Positions 16,033-24,573 of a stretch of 64,000 bases of DNA are shown here, piece after piece. Position numbers and translations under genes: made by a program. How positions within the stretch are numbered: the first letter of the stretch is position 1; every line of letters begins with the position of its first letter. Origin of the DNA: Flavobacterium sp. CF108 (GTDB lineage Bacteria > Bacteroidota > Bacteroidia > Flavobacteriales > Flavobacteriaceae); contig NZ_FQWW01000002.1 in assembly GCF_900129795.1 (NCBI RefSeq), positions 434,001 through 498,000 on the forward strand, given 5' to 3'. A model generated the notes under the pieces. The model was not told the DNA's origin and did no database searches. It saw only the letters and a program-made list of their open reading frames with translations.

Positions 16033-19000
16033 TTAATGGGTATGTTTAGGATTAAAACCGTCTTCGCTTAATTCGGCATGCACATAATCTGCAACCATTT
16101 CAGCTTCATAATCGATTTTTTCTCCTTTAGAGAATTTATGAATAATTTTCTCCATGATATTATATATAACAGGAACCACAATCAAGGTTAGGAATAAAGA
16201 AGAAATTAATCCTCCGATAATTACCCAAGCCAAACCGTTTTTCCATTCAGCTCCTGCTCCAGATGCTAATGCAATTGGGAACATACCAAATACCATCGCA
16301 ATTGTTGTCATCAAAATTGGACGTAAACGGGCGTGATTTGCCTGAATTAAAGCTGTTCTGATAGATTCTCCTGCTGCTCTTCTTTGGTTCGTATAATCGA
16401 CAAGCATGATCGCGTTCTTACACACCAGACCAATCAACATGATAATACCTAAAATTGTAAAGATATTTAATGAGTTGTTTGTTAATGCCAAGGCCAGCAT
16501 CGCTCCAATAAACGAAAGCGGGATAGCAAATAATACAACGAATGGATGCACGAAACTGTCATACAAACTCACCATTACAAGGTAAACCAAAATAATAGCG
16601 GCTAATAAAGCGATTCCTAAAGTACCAAATCCTTCAGATTGATTCTCTTGGTCACCACCCCAGATGTAGTTTACTCCAGCTGGTTTTTTCAGTTTATCTA
16701 ATTTTGCCTGCCATTGCGTTACAATTGTTCCTGATGGAACCCCAACGTTTTGCCCTTTTACAGTTACCGAAGCTGATTTGTCTCTTCGTTCTAACTGGCT
16801 AGGTCCAGAACCTTCTGTAATGTCCGCAAATTGAGACAATTTAATTTGTTGTCCAGTTGCATTAATGAAAATCAAGTTACTTACGTCAGTGATACTTTTT
16901 CTATCAAATGCATTATATCTAATGTTGATATCATATTCGTATTCACCAGCTCTGTATTTACCATCTGTATTTCCACTAAAAGCAGTCTGCATGGTTAAAC
17001 CAACTGTTTGAAGTGTTAGTCCTAAAGCAGCCATTTTATCACGGTCTACTTTTACGTTAATCTCAGGGTTTCCGTCTTCAACAGTTAATTTGATCTCAGT
17101 TGTTCCAGGAATCGTACGTAATTCTGCTTCTGCTAATTTAGCAAATGCCATTGCACTTTCCGTTGAAGGACCTGTTACGATTAATCCTAATGTAGCATCT
17201 TCCGCAGTTCCTAAAATACCAACCGGAACTGTTTTTACTTTTGCTCCAACTAATACTTTTTCAAGTTTACGTTTGATTTTTGCTGCATAAACATTCGCAT
17301 CATCCGTACGATCTTTTTGTTCGATCATTTTTACGTCAATCTCTGCTTTGTAAGCAGTTGCCTGCGACGCTCCAAAACCTTCACTGGTTTGTCCAACAGT
17401 TGTAATTTGACTGTGAACATATTCTTGAGATTTCAAGAATGCTTCGGCTTTTTGAGTCATGAAGTTTGTCTGCTCTAACGAAGCATCTTTTGGCATTTCG
17501 ATTTGAACTAAGAACTCTCCACTATCAGAAGATGCGAAGAACTCTCCTCCAATGAAACCTCCACCCATTAATCCTATTGTAGACCCAAAGAATAATACAA
17601 GTACTACAACAAGAGTTTTAATATAATGATCTAAACACCAAGTCAATAAATGAGAAACCCAGTCTGTAAAACGAGTTAAATAACTTTCGAAACCAAGAAT
17701 GATTCTTCCAAATAAATTCTTTCCTTCAATATGCTCTAATTTTCCAAAACGAGATGACAACCAAGGAATAATTGTAAAGGAAGCCAAAAGTGACAACATT
17801 GTTGAAATAATAACGGTAACACAGAATTGCGTAATAATATCAGAAACCAATCCAGAACTCATTGCGATTGGCAAGAATACTACAACAATTACTAAAGTAA
17901 TCGAAGTTACAGTACCTCCAATTTCTGCTGTACCATCATAAGACGCACGGATTCGACTTTTACCCATTTCCATATGTCGATAAATATTCTCCAAAACCAC
18001 AATCGCATCATCGACCAGAATACCTACAACAAGAGATAATCCTAATAAACTCATTAAGTTTAAAGTATATCCCATTAAATAAATTCCGATGAAAGTCGCA
18101 ATTAACGATGCCGGAATCGAAACCATTACAATCAATGAGTTTCTAATACTATGCAGGAAGAACAACATTACAAATGCTACCAGAATTACCGCAATCAATA
18201 AATCGTGTACTACAGAATCTGCCGCTTCAAGAGTAAAGATTGTACTATCTTTTGCTACTTCTAATTTTAACTGATTTACTTTATAATCATTTTCTAAAGT
18301 TGCAATTGTTTTTAATAAATGCTCACTTACCGCTACCGCATTTGCATCAGATTGTTTAACGATTTGTAAAACAATCGCACTTTTTTGATCTACACGCGAT
18401 ATTTTTTCAGCAATTTTCTGTGTATCCTGAACATCTGCAATATCACTTAAACGAATTTGAATTCCGTTTTGAGATGAAACTACTAAGTTTCTTAATTCGT
18501 CAACACTTTTATATTTACCCGCTAAACGAATTAATATTTTTTGATCCCGAGTTTGAATGTTTCCTGTTGGGAAATCTAAGTTTGAACTCAAAATATTTTG
18601 CTGTACCTGCGGAATAGATAACCCATAACCCTGCATTTTTACAGCGTCAAGATTTACCTGAATTTCACGTTCAGAACCACCAATAATATTTACCTGGGCC
18701 ACACCTTGTACACGAGATAAAATTGGCGCAATTTTTTTATCAATTAAGTCATAAAATGCTGCTTCATCCATTTTTCCGTTGGCACCAATTGTCATAATCG
18801 GCAAATCACTCAAAGAGAATTTAGTTAACGATGGCGGATCAGCATCATCTGGCAAATCACTAATAATCGCATTAATTTTACGCTGCGCATCATTCAAAGA
18901 AAAATCGACTTTTGCATTCGATGTCAATGTAATCGAAACGATAGACAAACTTTCGTACGATTTTGAATCAATTTTCTTGACATTTTCTAAGGATGCGATC

Positions 19001-19209
19001 GCATCTTCAATTTTCTTGGTCACAGTATTTTCTACCTCACTCGGAGATGCTCCGGGATAAACAGTAGAAATTGTAATAACGTTTTGTTCAAATTTCGGGA
19101 TCAGCTCATAGCCTAATTGGCTGTAGCTGAACAATCCACCAAGTGTCAGAATTGTAAACAATACAATTACTAACGACGGACGTTTTATGGATATTTCGGC
19201 TAATTTCAT
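16033..19209 (-). CDS. RND-family efflux permease, inner-membrane pump (AcrB/MexB-like)
   Basis: The protein (1058 aa) has the RND layout of two homologous halves, each with one helix, a large periplasmic loop and five to six more helices. The N-terminus IKRPSLVIVLFTILTLGGL is typical. The proton-relay aspartates are present in TM4 as GILVDDAIVVLENI. The RND signature GIVMLIGLV-like stretch in the second half reads LGIIMLIGLVCKNAIMLVDY. The protein is the proton-driven pump of a tripartite drug or metabolite efflux system; the adaptor and channel genes precede it in the same transcript. The sequence is of the hydrophobe/amphiphile type rather than the metal type. Control is probably by the TetR protein at the head of the operon. 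Confidence 0.95.
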   Translation of the reverse strand: MKLAEISIKRPSLVIVLFTILTLGGLFSYSQLGYELIPKFEQNVITISTVYPGASPSEVENTVTKKIEDAIASLENVKKIDSKSYESLSIVSITLTSNAKVDFSLNDAQRKINAIISDLPDDADPPSLTKFSLSDLPIMTIGANGKMDEAAFYDLIDKKIAPILSRVQGVAQVNIIGGSEREIQVNLDAVKMQGYGLSIPQVQQNILSSNLDFPTGNIQTRDQKILIRLAGKYKSVDELRNLVVSSQNGIQIRLSDIADVQDTQKIAEKISRVDQKSAIVLQIVKQSDANAVAVSEHLLKTIATLENDYKVNQLKLEVAKDSTIFTLEAADSVVHDLLIAVILVAFVMLFFLHSIRNSLIVMVSIPASLIATFIGIYLMGYTLNLMSLLGLSLVVGILVDDAIVVLENIYRHMEMGKSRIRASYDGTAEIGGTVTSITLVIVVVFLPIAMSSGLVSDIITQFCVTVIISTMLSLLASFTIIPWLSSRFGKLEHIEGKNLFGRIILGFESYLTRFTDWVSHLLTWCLDHYIKTLVVVLVLFFGSTIGLMGGGFIGGEFFASSDSGEFLVQIEMPKDASLEQTNFMTQKAEAFLKSQEYVHSQITTVGQTSEGFGASQATAYKAEIDVKMIEQKDRTDDANVYAAKIKRKLEKVLVGAKVKTVPVGILGTAEDATLGLIVTGPSTESAMAFAKLAEAELRTIPGTTEIKLTVEDGNPEINVKVDRDKMAALGLTLQTVGLTMQTAFSGNTDGKYRAGEYEYDINIRYNAFDRKSITDVSNLIFINATGQQIKLSQFADITEGSGPSQLERRDKSASVTVKGQNVGVPSGTIVTQWQAKLDKLKKPAGVNYIWGGDQENQSEGFGTLGIALLAAIILVYLVMVSLYDSFVHPFVVLFAIPLSFIGAMLALALTNNSLNIFTILGIIMLIGLVCKNAIMLVDYTNQRRAAGESIRTALIQANHARLRPILMTTIAMVFGMFPIALASGAGAEWKNGLAWVIIGGLISSLFLTLIVVPVIYNIMEKIIHKFSKGEKIDYEAEMVADYVHAELSEDGFNPKHTH

Positions 19210-19334
19210 ATTTTTTTAATGCTATAGGCTTTAGGCTGTAGGCTTTAAGCTTTAAGGTTTAATTCGTTATTTTATTTAAGGCTTGGCTGTAAGTTTTAGG
19301 CTTTTTAAAAAGCTTATTGCCTACAGCTTAAAGC
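19210..19334. repeat. TAGGCTTTAGGC-type repeat inside the efflux operon
   Basis: The 125-nt spacer between the adaptor and pump genes holds several copies of TAGGCT/AGGCTT and AAGCTTTAAG, with AAAGCTTATTGCCTACAGCT as an inverted partner near 19309-19328. It can fold into a hairpin in the mRNA. Other gaps in this operon are 9 and 31 nt, so the spacer looks inserted. Confidence 0.6.
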
Positions 19335-20402
19335 TTACTTAATAATTTCTACTGTATTTCCGTCTTGTAAGTTAATCTGACCTGTAACAATTACTTTTTC
19401 TCCATCAGATAATCCTTTGATAATCTCTACTCTATCACCCAAAATTCTTCCCGCAGTAACTTTTCTTAATTTGGCAACACCATTTTCAGCAACAAAAATC
19501 TCGTTACTGCTTACACTTCCTACGAATGCATTTCTAGGTACAACCATCAAGTTTTGTTTTTGTTGGTTTGATGCAAAATTTGCAGTTCCGTACATACCCG
19601 CTTTTAGGTCGTTGTTTGAGTTATTTGTAATTTCAATTTCAACCGGAAAGTTTAAAGATTCATCAGCTTTTGCTGCGATAAAAGTAATTTTTCCAGAAAA
19701 AGATTTATCAGGATAAACACTAGCCGTTACATTAATATGGTTACCTACTTTTAAACTTGCAACTTGATTTTCGTTTACTGTAACTACTAATTTTAATTTA
19801 GAAACGTTTACGATATCAAATAAAGCTGTAGCTGGCATTCCTGTTAAAATAGATCCCGGCTCAATATATTTTTTGTTGATGAATCCATTAATTGGAGCTT
19901 TTACTTTAGTATCTCCTACATTGATATTTGCTTGTTTCAATTCAGATTCTGCATTTGTCAAAGCTAATTTTGCCTGATCTAGTTGTTGTTTAGTAACACC
20001 GCCTGTTTTAAAAGCATTTTCGTATCTGCTGTAATCAGATTTTGCATTTTGATAAGATGCCTGAGCTTGTTGTGCACTTACATTAATAACATCTCCTCTC
20101 ATTGTTAATAATGTCTGCCCTATTCTTACATAGTCACCTTCTTTAGCTAAAACACTGATTACTTTTCCAGATTTTTCTGCAGAAAAAGTCAATTCCTGAA
20201 TTGGCTGAAAGTTTCCGTTTGCAACGAAATCTAATGAAACTTCTTCTGTTTTTACCGGAGATATTTTTACTGAAACTGCTGCATTTTTTTCAGCAACAAT
20301 ATCCGTTTTTGCTTTATTTTCTTTCTTATTATTATTTAAGACATATCCCATCACACCTAGTGCTGCGATTATGATTACGATTGTTATAATAGTTTTCTTC
20401 AT
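19335..20402 (-). CDS. Periplasmic adaptor of the RND efflux system (membrane fusion protein, HlyD/AcrA type)
   Basis: The protein has 355 aa. An uncleaved-looking N-terminal membrane segment (IITIVIIIAALGVMGYVLNN) anchors it. A biotinyl-lipoyl-like barrel half (GKVISVLAKEGDYVRIGQTL) is followed by a helical hairpin (about 110-155), the second lipoyl half (VKAPINGFINKKYIEPGSIL) and beta-barrel and membrane-proximal domains. The adaptor bridges the pump and the TolC-like channel. It lies 9 nt downstream of the channel gene, so the order is channel, adaptor, pump. Confidence 0.94.
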   Translation of the reverse strand: MKKTIITIVIIIAALGVMGYVLNNNKKENKAKTDIVAEKNAAVSVKISPVKTEEVSLDFVANGNFQPIQELTFSAEKSGKVISVLAKEGDYVRIGQTLLTMRGDVINVSAQQAQASYQNAKSDYSRYENAFKTGGVTKQQLDQAKLALTNAESELKQANINVGDTKVKAPINGFINKKYIEPGSILTGMPATALFDIVNVSKLKLVVTVNENQVASLKVGNHINVTASVYPDKSFSGKITFIAAKADESLNFPVEIEITNNSNNDLKAGMYGTANFASNQQKQNLMVVPRNAFVGSVSSNEIFVAENGVAKLRKVTAGRILGDRVEIIKGLSDGEKVIVTGQINLQDGNTVEIIK

Positions 20403-20411
20403 TGTAATTAG

Positions 20412-21746
20412 TTATTTAATAAGAGATTTAAGTTCGCCTTTTGATTTGATTAGAGATATTTCGGCAATTTTATAATTTAAAACTGCTCTTGTATAATTAT
20501 TTTGAGCTTCAAGTGATGCATTTTCTGCATCTAATAAATCGGTTAAAGATGCTAATCCCTGAAGGTAATTGTTTCTTGTATTGCTAAGAATTTCAGTTGC
20601 CAAACGCATGTTTTCTTTTTGATTTTCGATTGTTACAAGATTATTCTCAATTTGAGCCATTGCGTTTCTGTAGTCTAAATCAAGAGAAAGTTTAGTGTCT
20701 TTGATATCTTCCTGAAGTGATCTGATTTGAACATCTGCTTGTCTTACTTTTGCACGGGTTCCAAAACCTGTAAAGATTGGTACGTGTAAATTTAATCCAA
20801 TTGCAGAGTAATCTGACCAGTAAACTCCTTTAGACGGTTTTGCAAACCAAGGCATTTCAGGACCCTGACCAATATAATTGTAGCCTGCAGTTAATGAAAG
20901 CGTAGGATAGTATGCCGCTTCAACTGCTTTCTTATTATACACTAAAAGCTCTTCTTGTTTTTTCAAAAGCAGGTATTCTGTTCTGTTTTCAATATTTGGC
21001 TGTTCTGTTAATGCTGCAGGAACAACTTCAAATTCTTCTTTTGGCATATCGATTACAGTTTCAATAGGCATTCCCATATAAAACTTCAATGCATTTTCCT
21101 GCAAAGTAATCTGGTTTTTAATCTGCTGGCGCTCAGTATCAATATTTGACATTTTTACAATGATACGATCTAAGTCGATTTTTTTAGCTAAACCGTTATC
21201 AAACTGCCCTTTTACGATATCACGAACTTTTGTTGTGTTTACGTAGTTGCTGTCTAACAAAACCAATCTTTCTTTTTGTACATAAACAGAATAATAGTTA
21301 TTTGCAACTCTTTCAATAACTTGTTCTTCTGTTAACTGATCGTTTATTTGATAAAACTCACGAGTAGATTTTGCCGCTCTTAATCCTGTAAAAACAGATT
21401 GATCGAAGATTGCCTGAGTTAAAGAAACCCCTGCAGTCGATGTCCATTTTTGACCAAATGCTGCCTGGATTGTAGTTCCCGGTGCGCCAAATCCTGCACC
21501 ATCAATTACTGTTGTTTGAATTACGGGGTTATAGGTTAAATTTCCGTTTGCAGAAATTTGTGGTAACGCTCTTGAACGCACTTCCTGAATTTTGTATTCG
21601 CTGTTTTCAACCTCAAGTTTTGCTTTTTTAGCATCGGCTTTATTTTGAAGCGCGTAGTTAACCGCATCTTTTAAGGTTAAAGTTGTTACTTGTGCGTTGG
21701 CCGACAGACCAATTGTGCACAAAAATATAAGAACTATTCGTTTCAT
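20412..21746 (-). CDS. TolC family outer-membrane efflux channel
   Basis: The protein has 444 aa and a signal peptide (IVLIFLCTIGLSANA, mature from about residue 19). Two repeats of the outer-membrane efflux protein domain have long heptad-rich helices (for example AQIENNLVTIENQKENMRLA and LASLTDLLDAENASLEAQNN). The trimer forms the exit duct for the RND pump. It is 31 nt downstream of the tetR-like gene and 9 nt upstream of the adaptor gene. Confidence 0.94.
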   Translation of the reverse strand: MKRIVLIFLCTIGLSANAQVTTLTLKDAVNYALQNKADAKKAKLEVENSEYKIQEVRSRALPQISANGNLTYNPVIQTTVIDGAGFGAPGTTIQAAFGQKWTSTAGVSLTQAIFDQSVFTGLRAAKSTREFYQINDQLTEEQVIERVANNYYSVYVQKERLVLLDSNYVNTTKVRDIVKGQFDNGLAKKIDLDRIIVKMSNIDTERQQIKNQITLQENALKFYMGMPIETVIDMPKEEFEVVPAALTEQPNIENRTEYLLLKKQEELLVYNKKAVEAAYYPTLSLTAGYNYIGQGPEMPWFAKPSKGVYWSDYSAIGLNLHVPIFTGFGTRAKVRQADVQIRSLQEDIKDTKLSLDLDYRNAMAQIENNLVTIENQKENMRLATEILSNTRNNYLQGLASLTDLLDAENASLEAQNNYTRAVLNYKIAEISLIKSKGELKSLIK

Positions 21747-21777
21747 ATGTAATTAAATATTATTTATAGATTGATGA

Positions 21778-22377
21778 TTATTCTTTAATTTTTTCAAGTT
21801 GTTTTTCTAGTTCAATTATACCTTTTTCTGTTGCCATTGCTCTAGTGTGATATTCCAAAGCTTCTAATTCTATTTTTTGTGCTTCTCTTTCAGAAACGGT
21901 AGTTTCGTTAATGTGAAAAATCAAGGTGTAATAAAATTTCACATATATATCTATATTTATGTTTGATCGATATAAATCTTCACGAATGCCTTTTAAAATA
22001 TTATCTCTAAAATAATGGTTGCACTGCTCTATTTCGTGAGTCATTACATTGTGATAAATTTCAGGGTAATGCTTTTTTAACTGGTATAAAGGAGAGGTAT
22101 CGGTACTGTTTTTAAACATATCGCGAAACATTTCTCTAATCTCAAAATTCTCATGAATTGCGTTGTAATTTTTAGCGACAATGGTATCGATAACTTCGTG
22201 TACTTGTCTGTGAACTGCCGAGGTACTCTCTTCGATCAAAACTTCTTTATTACAAAAATATTTATAGATCGTTTTTTTTGAGATACACATCTCACCGGCA
22301 ATGTCATCCATTGTAACACTCTTAAAACCAAGTTTTAAAAACAACTCACTTGCTTTTGATATAATTTTCTCTTTCAT
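21778..22377 (-). CDS. TetR/AcrR family repressor of the efflux operon
   Basis: The protein (199 aa) has an N-terminal helix-turn-helix at about residues 8-55 (FKSVTMDDIAGEMCISKKTI, then YKYFCNKEVLIEES), the hallmark of TetR proteins. The C-terminal ligand-binding region is divergent, as usual. It heads the efflux operon, so it probably represses itself and the pump until a substrate binds. A 28-bp GGAAACT-N14-AGTTTCC type palindrome lies 35 bp upstream of its start codon, next to a perfect -7 box, and two more copies lie in front of the YceI gene. Confidence 0.93.
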   Translation of the reverse strand: MKEKIISKASELFLKLGFKSVTMDDIAGEMCISKKTIYKYFCNKEVLIEESTSAVHRQVHEVIDTIVAKNYNAIHENFEIREMFRDMFKNSTDTSPLYQLKKHYPEIYHNVMTHEIEQCNHYFRDNILKGIREDLYRSNINIDIYVKFYYTLIFHINETTVSEREAQKIELEALEYHTRAMATEKGIIELEKQLEKIKE

Positions 22378-22399
22378 TTTAATTTTTCCAATTGTATTA

Positions 22400-22439
22400 C
22401 AAATATAAATAGGGAACTAAAACCTAAAAAATAGTTTCC
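22400..22439 (-). promoter_or_regulatory. tetR promoter -7 box with adjoining 28-bp operator
   Basis: Minus-strand TATATTTG (22400-22407) matches TAnnTTTG exactly. The palindrome GGGAACT-N14-AGTTTCC (22412-22439) starts 4 nt away and covers the expected -33 region. The same 4-nt arrangement is found at the YceI promoter. Repression by the TetR protein is inferred. Confidence 0.7.
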
Positions 22440-22484
22440 GTTGTATTTGTAATAATTTTACATTAAATTATTCATTAAGTAAGA

Positions 22485-23006
22485 TTATATACTAAATTCC
22501 AGATTGGCTATCAGCTTAATATCTTTTCCAAGGGCTAAACCTCCATTATGATGAAAAGAATTATAGTCCAGTCCAAAATCCTGACGTTTGATATCTCCTT
22601 TAATTTCAAAAGCAACCTTTTTTTCTCCGTTGTAAGTGTTGATACCAATAAATTCTGCATCAAGTTCTACAACTCTCGTTACATCTTTTATTGTTAAATC
22701 GCCTTTAAAGAAATTGATATTGTTGTTTATCTTTTGAAATGAAGTCGATTTAAAACTAATTATTGGATGCTCATCTACATCAAAGAAATCCTGAAGCTGC
22801 AAATTTGTATCGATTTGCTGAAAGCTTTCTTTTTTATTATTAATATCCAATGAAAATTCAACCGATGCATCTTCAATTTCATTGTCTTCAATATTCACAT
22901 AACCGTCAAATTTATTTGTCGTTCCTCCTAAATAAGCAATTATAGAATGTCTCATTTTGATTAAAACATCTGATTGAGTAGAATCTATAGTCCATGTTGT
23001 TTTCAT
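22485..23006 (-). CDS. YceI family protein, cytoplasmic form
   Basis: The protein has 173 aa and the YceI lipocalin-like beta barrel: WTIDSTQSDVLIKMRHSII at the start, VNIEDNEIEDASVEFSLDI, FFDVDEHPIISFKSTSF and GDLTIKDVTRVVELDAEF. YceI barrels bind polyisoprenoid or other amphiphilic lipids. Most are secreted; this one lacks a signal peptide. A polyprenyl diphosphate synthase gene is divergent on the other side of a 267-bp gap. The promoter carries two TetR-type operators, so it is probably induced together with the efflux operon. Confidence 0.92.
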   Translation of the reverse strand: MKTTWTIDSTQSDVLIKMRHSIIAYLGGTTNKFDGYVNIEDNEIEDASVEFSLDINNKKESFQQIDTNLQLQDFFDVDEHPIISFKSTSFQKINNNINFFKGDLTIKDVTRVVELDAEFIGINTYNGEKKVAFEIKGDIKRQDFGLDYNSFHHNGGLALGKDIKLIANLEFSI

Positions 23007-23051
23007 AAATACCTAATTTTAATGAGTTTATAAATTTTTCAAACTCTTCAC

Positions 23052-23079
23052 GGAAACTTTTTTAGTGTTCTAAGTTTCC
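23052..23079. promoter_or_regulatory. TetR-type operator, YceI proximal copy
   Basis: GGAAACT-N14-AGTTTCC with perfect 7-bp arms. It lies downstream of the YceI -7 box, about where transcription would start. Confidence 0.7.
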
Positions 23080-23090
23080 ATTTGATGGCG

Positions 23091-23120
23091 CAAATATAGA
23101 AAGGAAACTCTAAACACCAA
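23091..23120 (-). promoter_or_regulatory. YceI promoter
   Basis: Minus strand: TTG (23118-23120), 19 nt, then TATATTTG (23091-23098). Both boxes and the spacing match the Bacteroidota consensus TTG/TAnnTTTG. Operators flank the -7 box on both sides. Confidence 0.75.
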
Positions 23121-23130
23121 AAAAGTTTCC
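23103..23130. promoter_or_regulatory. TetR-type operator, YceI distal copy
   Basis: GGAAACT-N14-AGTTTCC with perfect 7-bp arms. It overlaps the -33 box of the YceI promoter and starts 4 nt from the -7 box, as at tetR. Its inner sequence (AAACACC) is the inverted counterpart of AGTGTTC in the proximal copy. Confidence 0.7.
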
Positions 23131-23273
23131 AAGTTTTTTTTAAAATAATTTTAACTTCTTAAGATTTAGTTGATTTAATGGCAATTTTAAGTGGAAACTA
23201 TCTTTTAATTTTAAGAAAGGAATAATTCATTATGAATCGTATCTTTGGACTTCGTAAATCAGAATTTCATTTT

Positions 23274-24248
23274 ATGCACGATATTAGTCAGTACCAGGAT
23301 TTTTTTATTGAATATTTAAGTAAACAAGACATAGATAAAGAACCCGCAAATCTTTACGAACCTATTGAATATATTTTAGGACTTGGCGGAAAACGGATGC
23401 GCCCGGTACTTACTTTAATGGCTGCTGAGGTTTTTAATACTGATTATAAAGTGGCGCTTCCGGCGGCAATGGCGGTTGAAGTTTTTCATAATTTTTCGCT
23501 TGTTCATGATGATATTATGGATGATGCGCCTTTGCGAAGAGGACAGGTTACGGTTCATGAAAAATGGAATTTAAACACCGGGATTCTTTCCGGAGACGCA
23601 ATGTTAATTCTGGCCTATCAATATTTTGAACAATACGAACCGGCTGTTTTTAGAGATTTAGCAAAACTTTTTAGCAAAACGGCTCTTGAAGTTTGTGAAG
23701 GACAGCAATGGGATGTTGATTTTGAAACACGAAAAGATGTTACGATTCCGGAATATCTAAAAATGATTGAATATAAAACTGCGGTTCTGGTTGCGGCTGC
23801 CATGAAAATGGGGGCAATTGTTGCCAAATCTTCAGAAAAAGACGGCGACTTAATCTATGACTTCGGATTAAACTTAGGGCTGGCATTCCAACTTCAGGAT
23901 GATTATTTAGATGCTTTTGGAGATCCTGAAACTTTTGGAAAACAGGTTGGCGGCGATATTATCGAAAATAAAAAAACCTATTTATATCTTAAAGCTTTAG
24001 AATTTTCTTCTCCTGAAAAAGCTTCAGAATTACAGAAATTATTCAGTTTACAATTAGAAGATAATTCAGAAAAAATAGAAACTGCAAAAGCTATTTTTAA
24101 CGAATCTGGAGCTTCAAAAGCGACTCAGGAAGCGATTGAAATGTATACTTTTAAGGCTTTTGAAACTTTAGAAAAAATGGATATTAACGCTGAGAAGAAA
24201 GATATTTTGAGAACTTTTGGCGAGAATTTAATGGGAAGAAAGGTTTAA
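23274..24248 (+). CDS. Polyprenyl diphosphate synthase (trans-isoprenyl chain elongation)
   Basis: The enzyme condenses isopentenyl diphosphate onto allylic diphosphates to make chains for quinones or other isoprenoids. Both aspartate-rich motifs are intact: DDIMDDAPLRRG (first) and LQDDYLDAFGD (second). GGKRMRPVL is the usual substrate-binding block. An ATG exists at 23232, but a perfect -7 box TATCTTTG lies at 23240-23247, inside that extension, so the ATG at 23274 (MHDISQYQDFF, 324 aa) is preferred. Length and motif spacing fit long-chain synthases. Chain length cannot be set from this reading. It is divergent from the YceI gene, whose family binds polyisoprenoids. Confidence 0.93.
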   Translation: MHDISQYQDFFIEYLSKQDIDKEPANLYEPIEYILGLGGKRMRPVLTLMAAEVFNTDYKVALPAAMAVEVFHNFSLVHDDIMDDAPLRRGQVTVHEKWNLNTGILSGDAMLILAYQYFEQYEPAVFRDLAKLFSKTALEVCEGQQWDVDFETRKDVTIPEYLKMIEYKTAVLVAAAMKMGAIVAKSSEKDGDLIYDFGLNLGLAFQLQDDYLDAFGDPETFGKQVGGDIIENKKTYLYLKALEFSSPEKASELQKLFSLQLEDNSEKIETAKAIFNESGASKATQEAIEMYTFKAFETLEKMDINAEKKDILRTFGENLMGRKV

Positions 24249-24350
24249 TTTTTTTTTGCCACAGATTAAAAAGATTATATAGATTTTTTTTCTTTGCCAC
24301 GAATTACACAAATTTCCACGAATTATCCATCATAATTAAATTAGTGAAAA

Positions 24351-24413
24351 TTCGTGTAATTCGTGTAATTCGTGTAATTCGTGTAATTCGTGTAATTCGT
24401 GTAATTCGTGTAA
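24351..24413. repeat. Tandem repeat, seven perfect 9-bp TTCGTGTAA units
   Basis: Seven uninterrupted copies, followed by the diverged unit TTCGTGGCG. They are embedded in a copy of the CACGAATT/AATTCGTG family (24296-24425), whose left part carries the inverted words GCCACGAATTACACAAATTT. It is one of several elements filling the 325-bp gap 24249-24573, together with a terminator and a CTTCGACTTCGCTCAG element. Confidence 0.9.
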
Positions 24414-24438
24414 TTCGTGGCGAAAAACTACATATAGT

Positions 24439-24476
24439 AAACCCGACAGGTTTTAAAAACCTGTCGGGTTTGTTAT
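24439..24476. terminator. Bidirectional terminator between the polyprenyl synthase and trehalase genes
   Basis: AACCCGACAGGTTTTT pairs with its exact complement AAAAACCTGTCGGGTT, with T-rich sequence following on the plus strand. Confidence 0.8.
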
Positions 24477-24493
24477 TTTCTACATCTAGGGGG

Positions 24494-24565
24494 CTTCGAC
24501 TTCGCTCAGCCTGACAAACGTTATTATAGAACGGAGTGTCATCCTGAGCGATCGCGAGGCTTCGG
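24494..24565. repeat. Dispersed inverted repeat, CTTCGACTTCGCTCAG family (copy 3)
   Basis: CTTCGACTTCGCTCAGCCTG and its continuation (24494-24516) pairs with a diverged TGTCATCCTGAGCGATCGCG arm (24537-24565). Compared with copies 1 and 2 the arms are in the opposite order. Confidence 0.65.
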
Positions 24566-24573
24566 GAGAAGGC

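Noticed and set aside
16154..19060. Several plus-strand frames of 60-93 codons opposite the RND pump gene
   Set aside because: These are shadows of a long conserved coding region; low-complexity, Ile/Thr-rich translations are typical of antisense frames.
24351..24413. CRISPR-like array
   Set aside because: The 9-bp units are contiguous without spacers; this is a simple tandem repeat and no cas gene is present.
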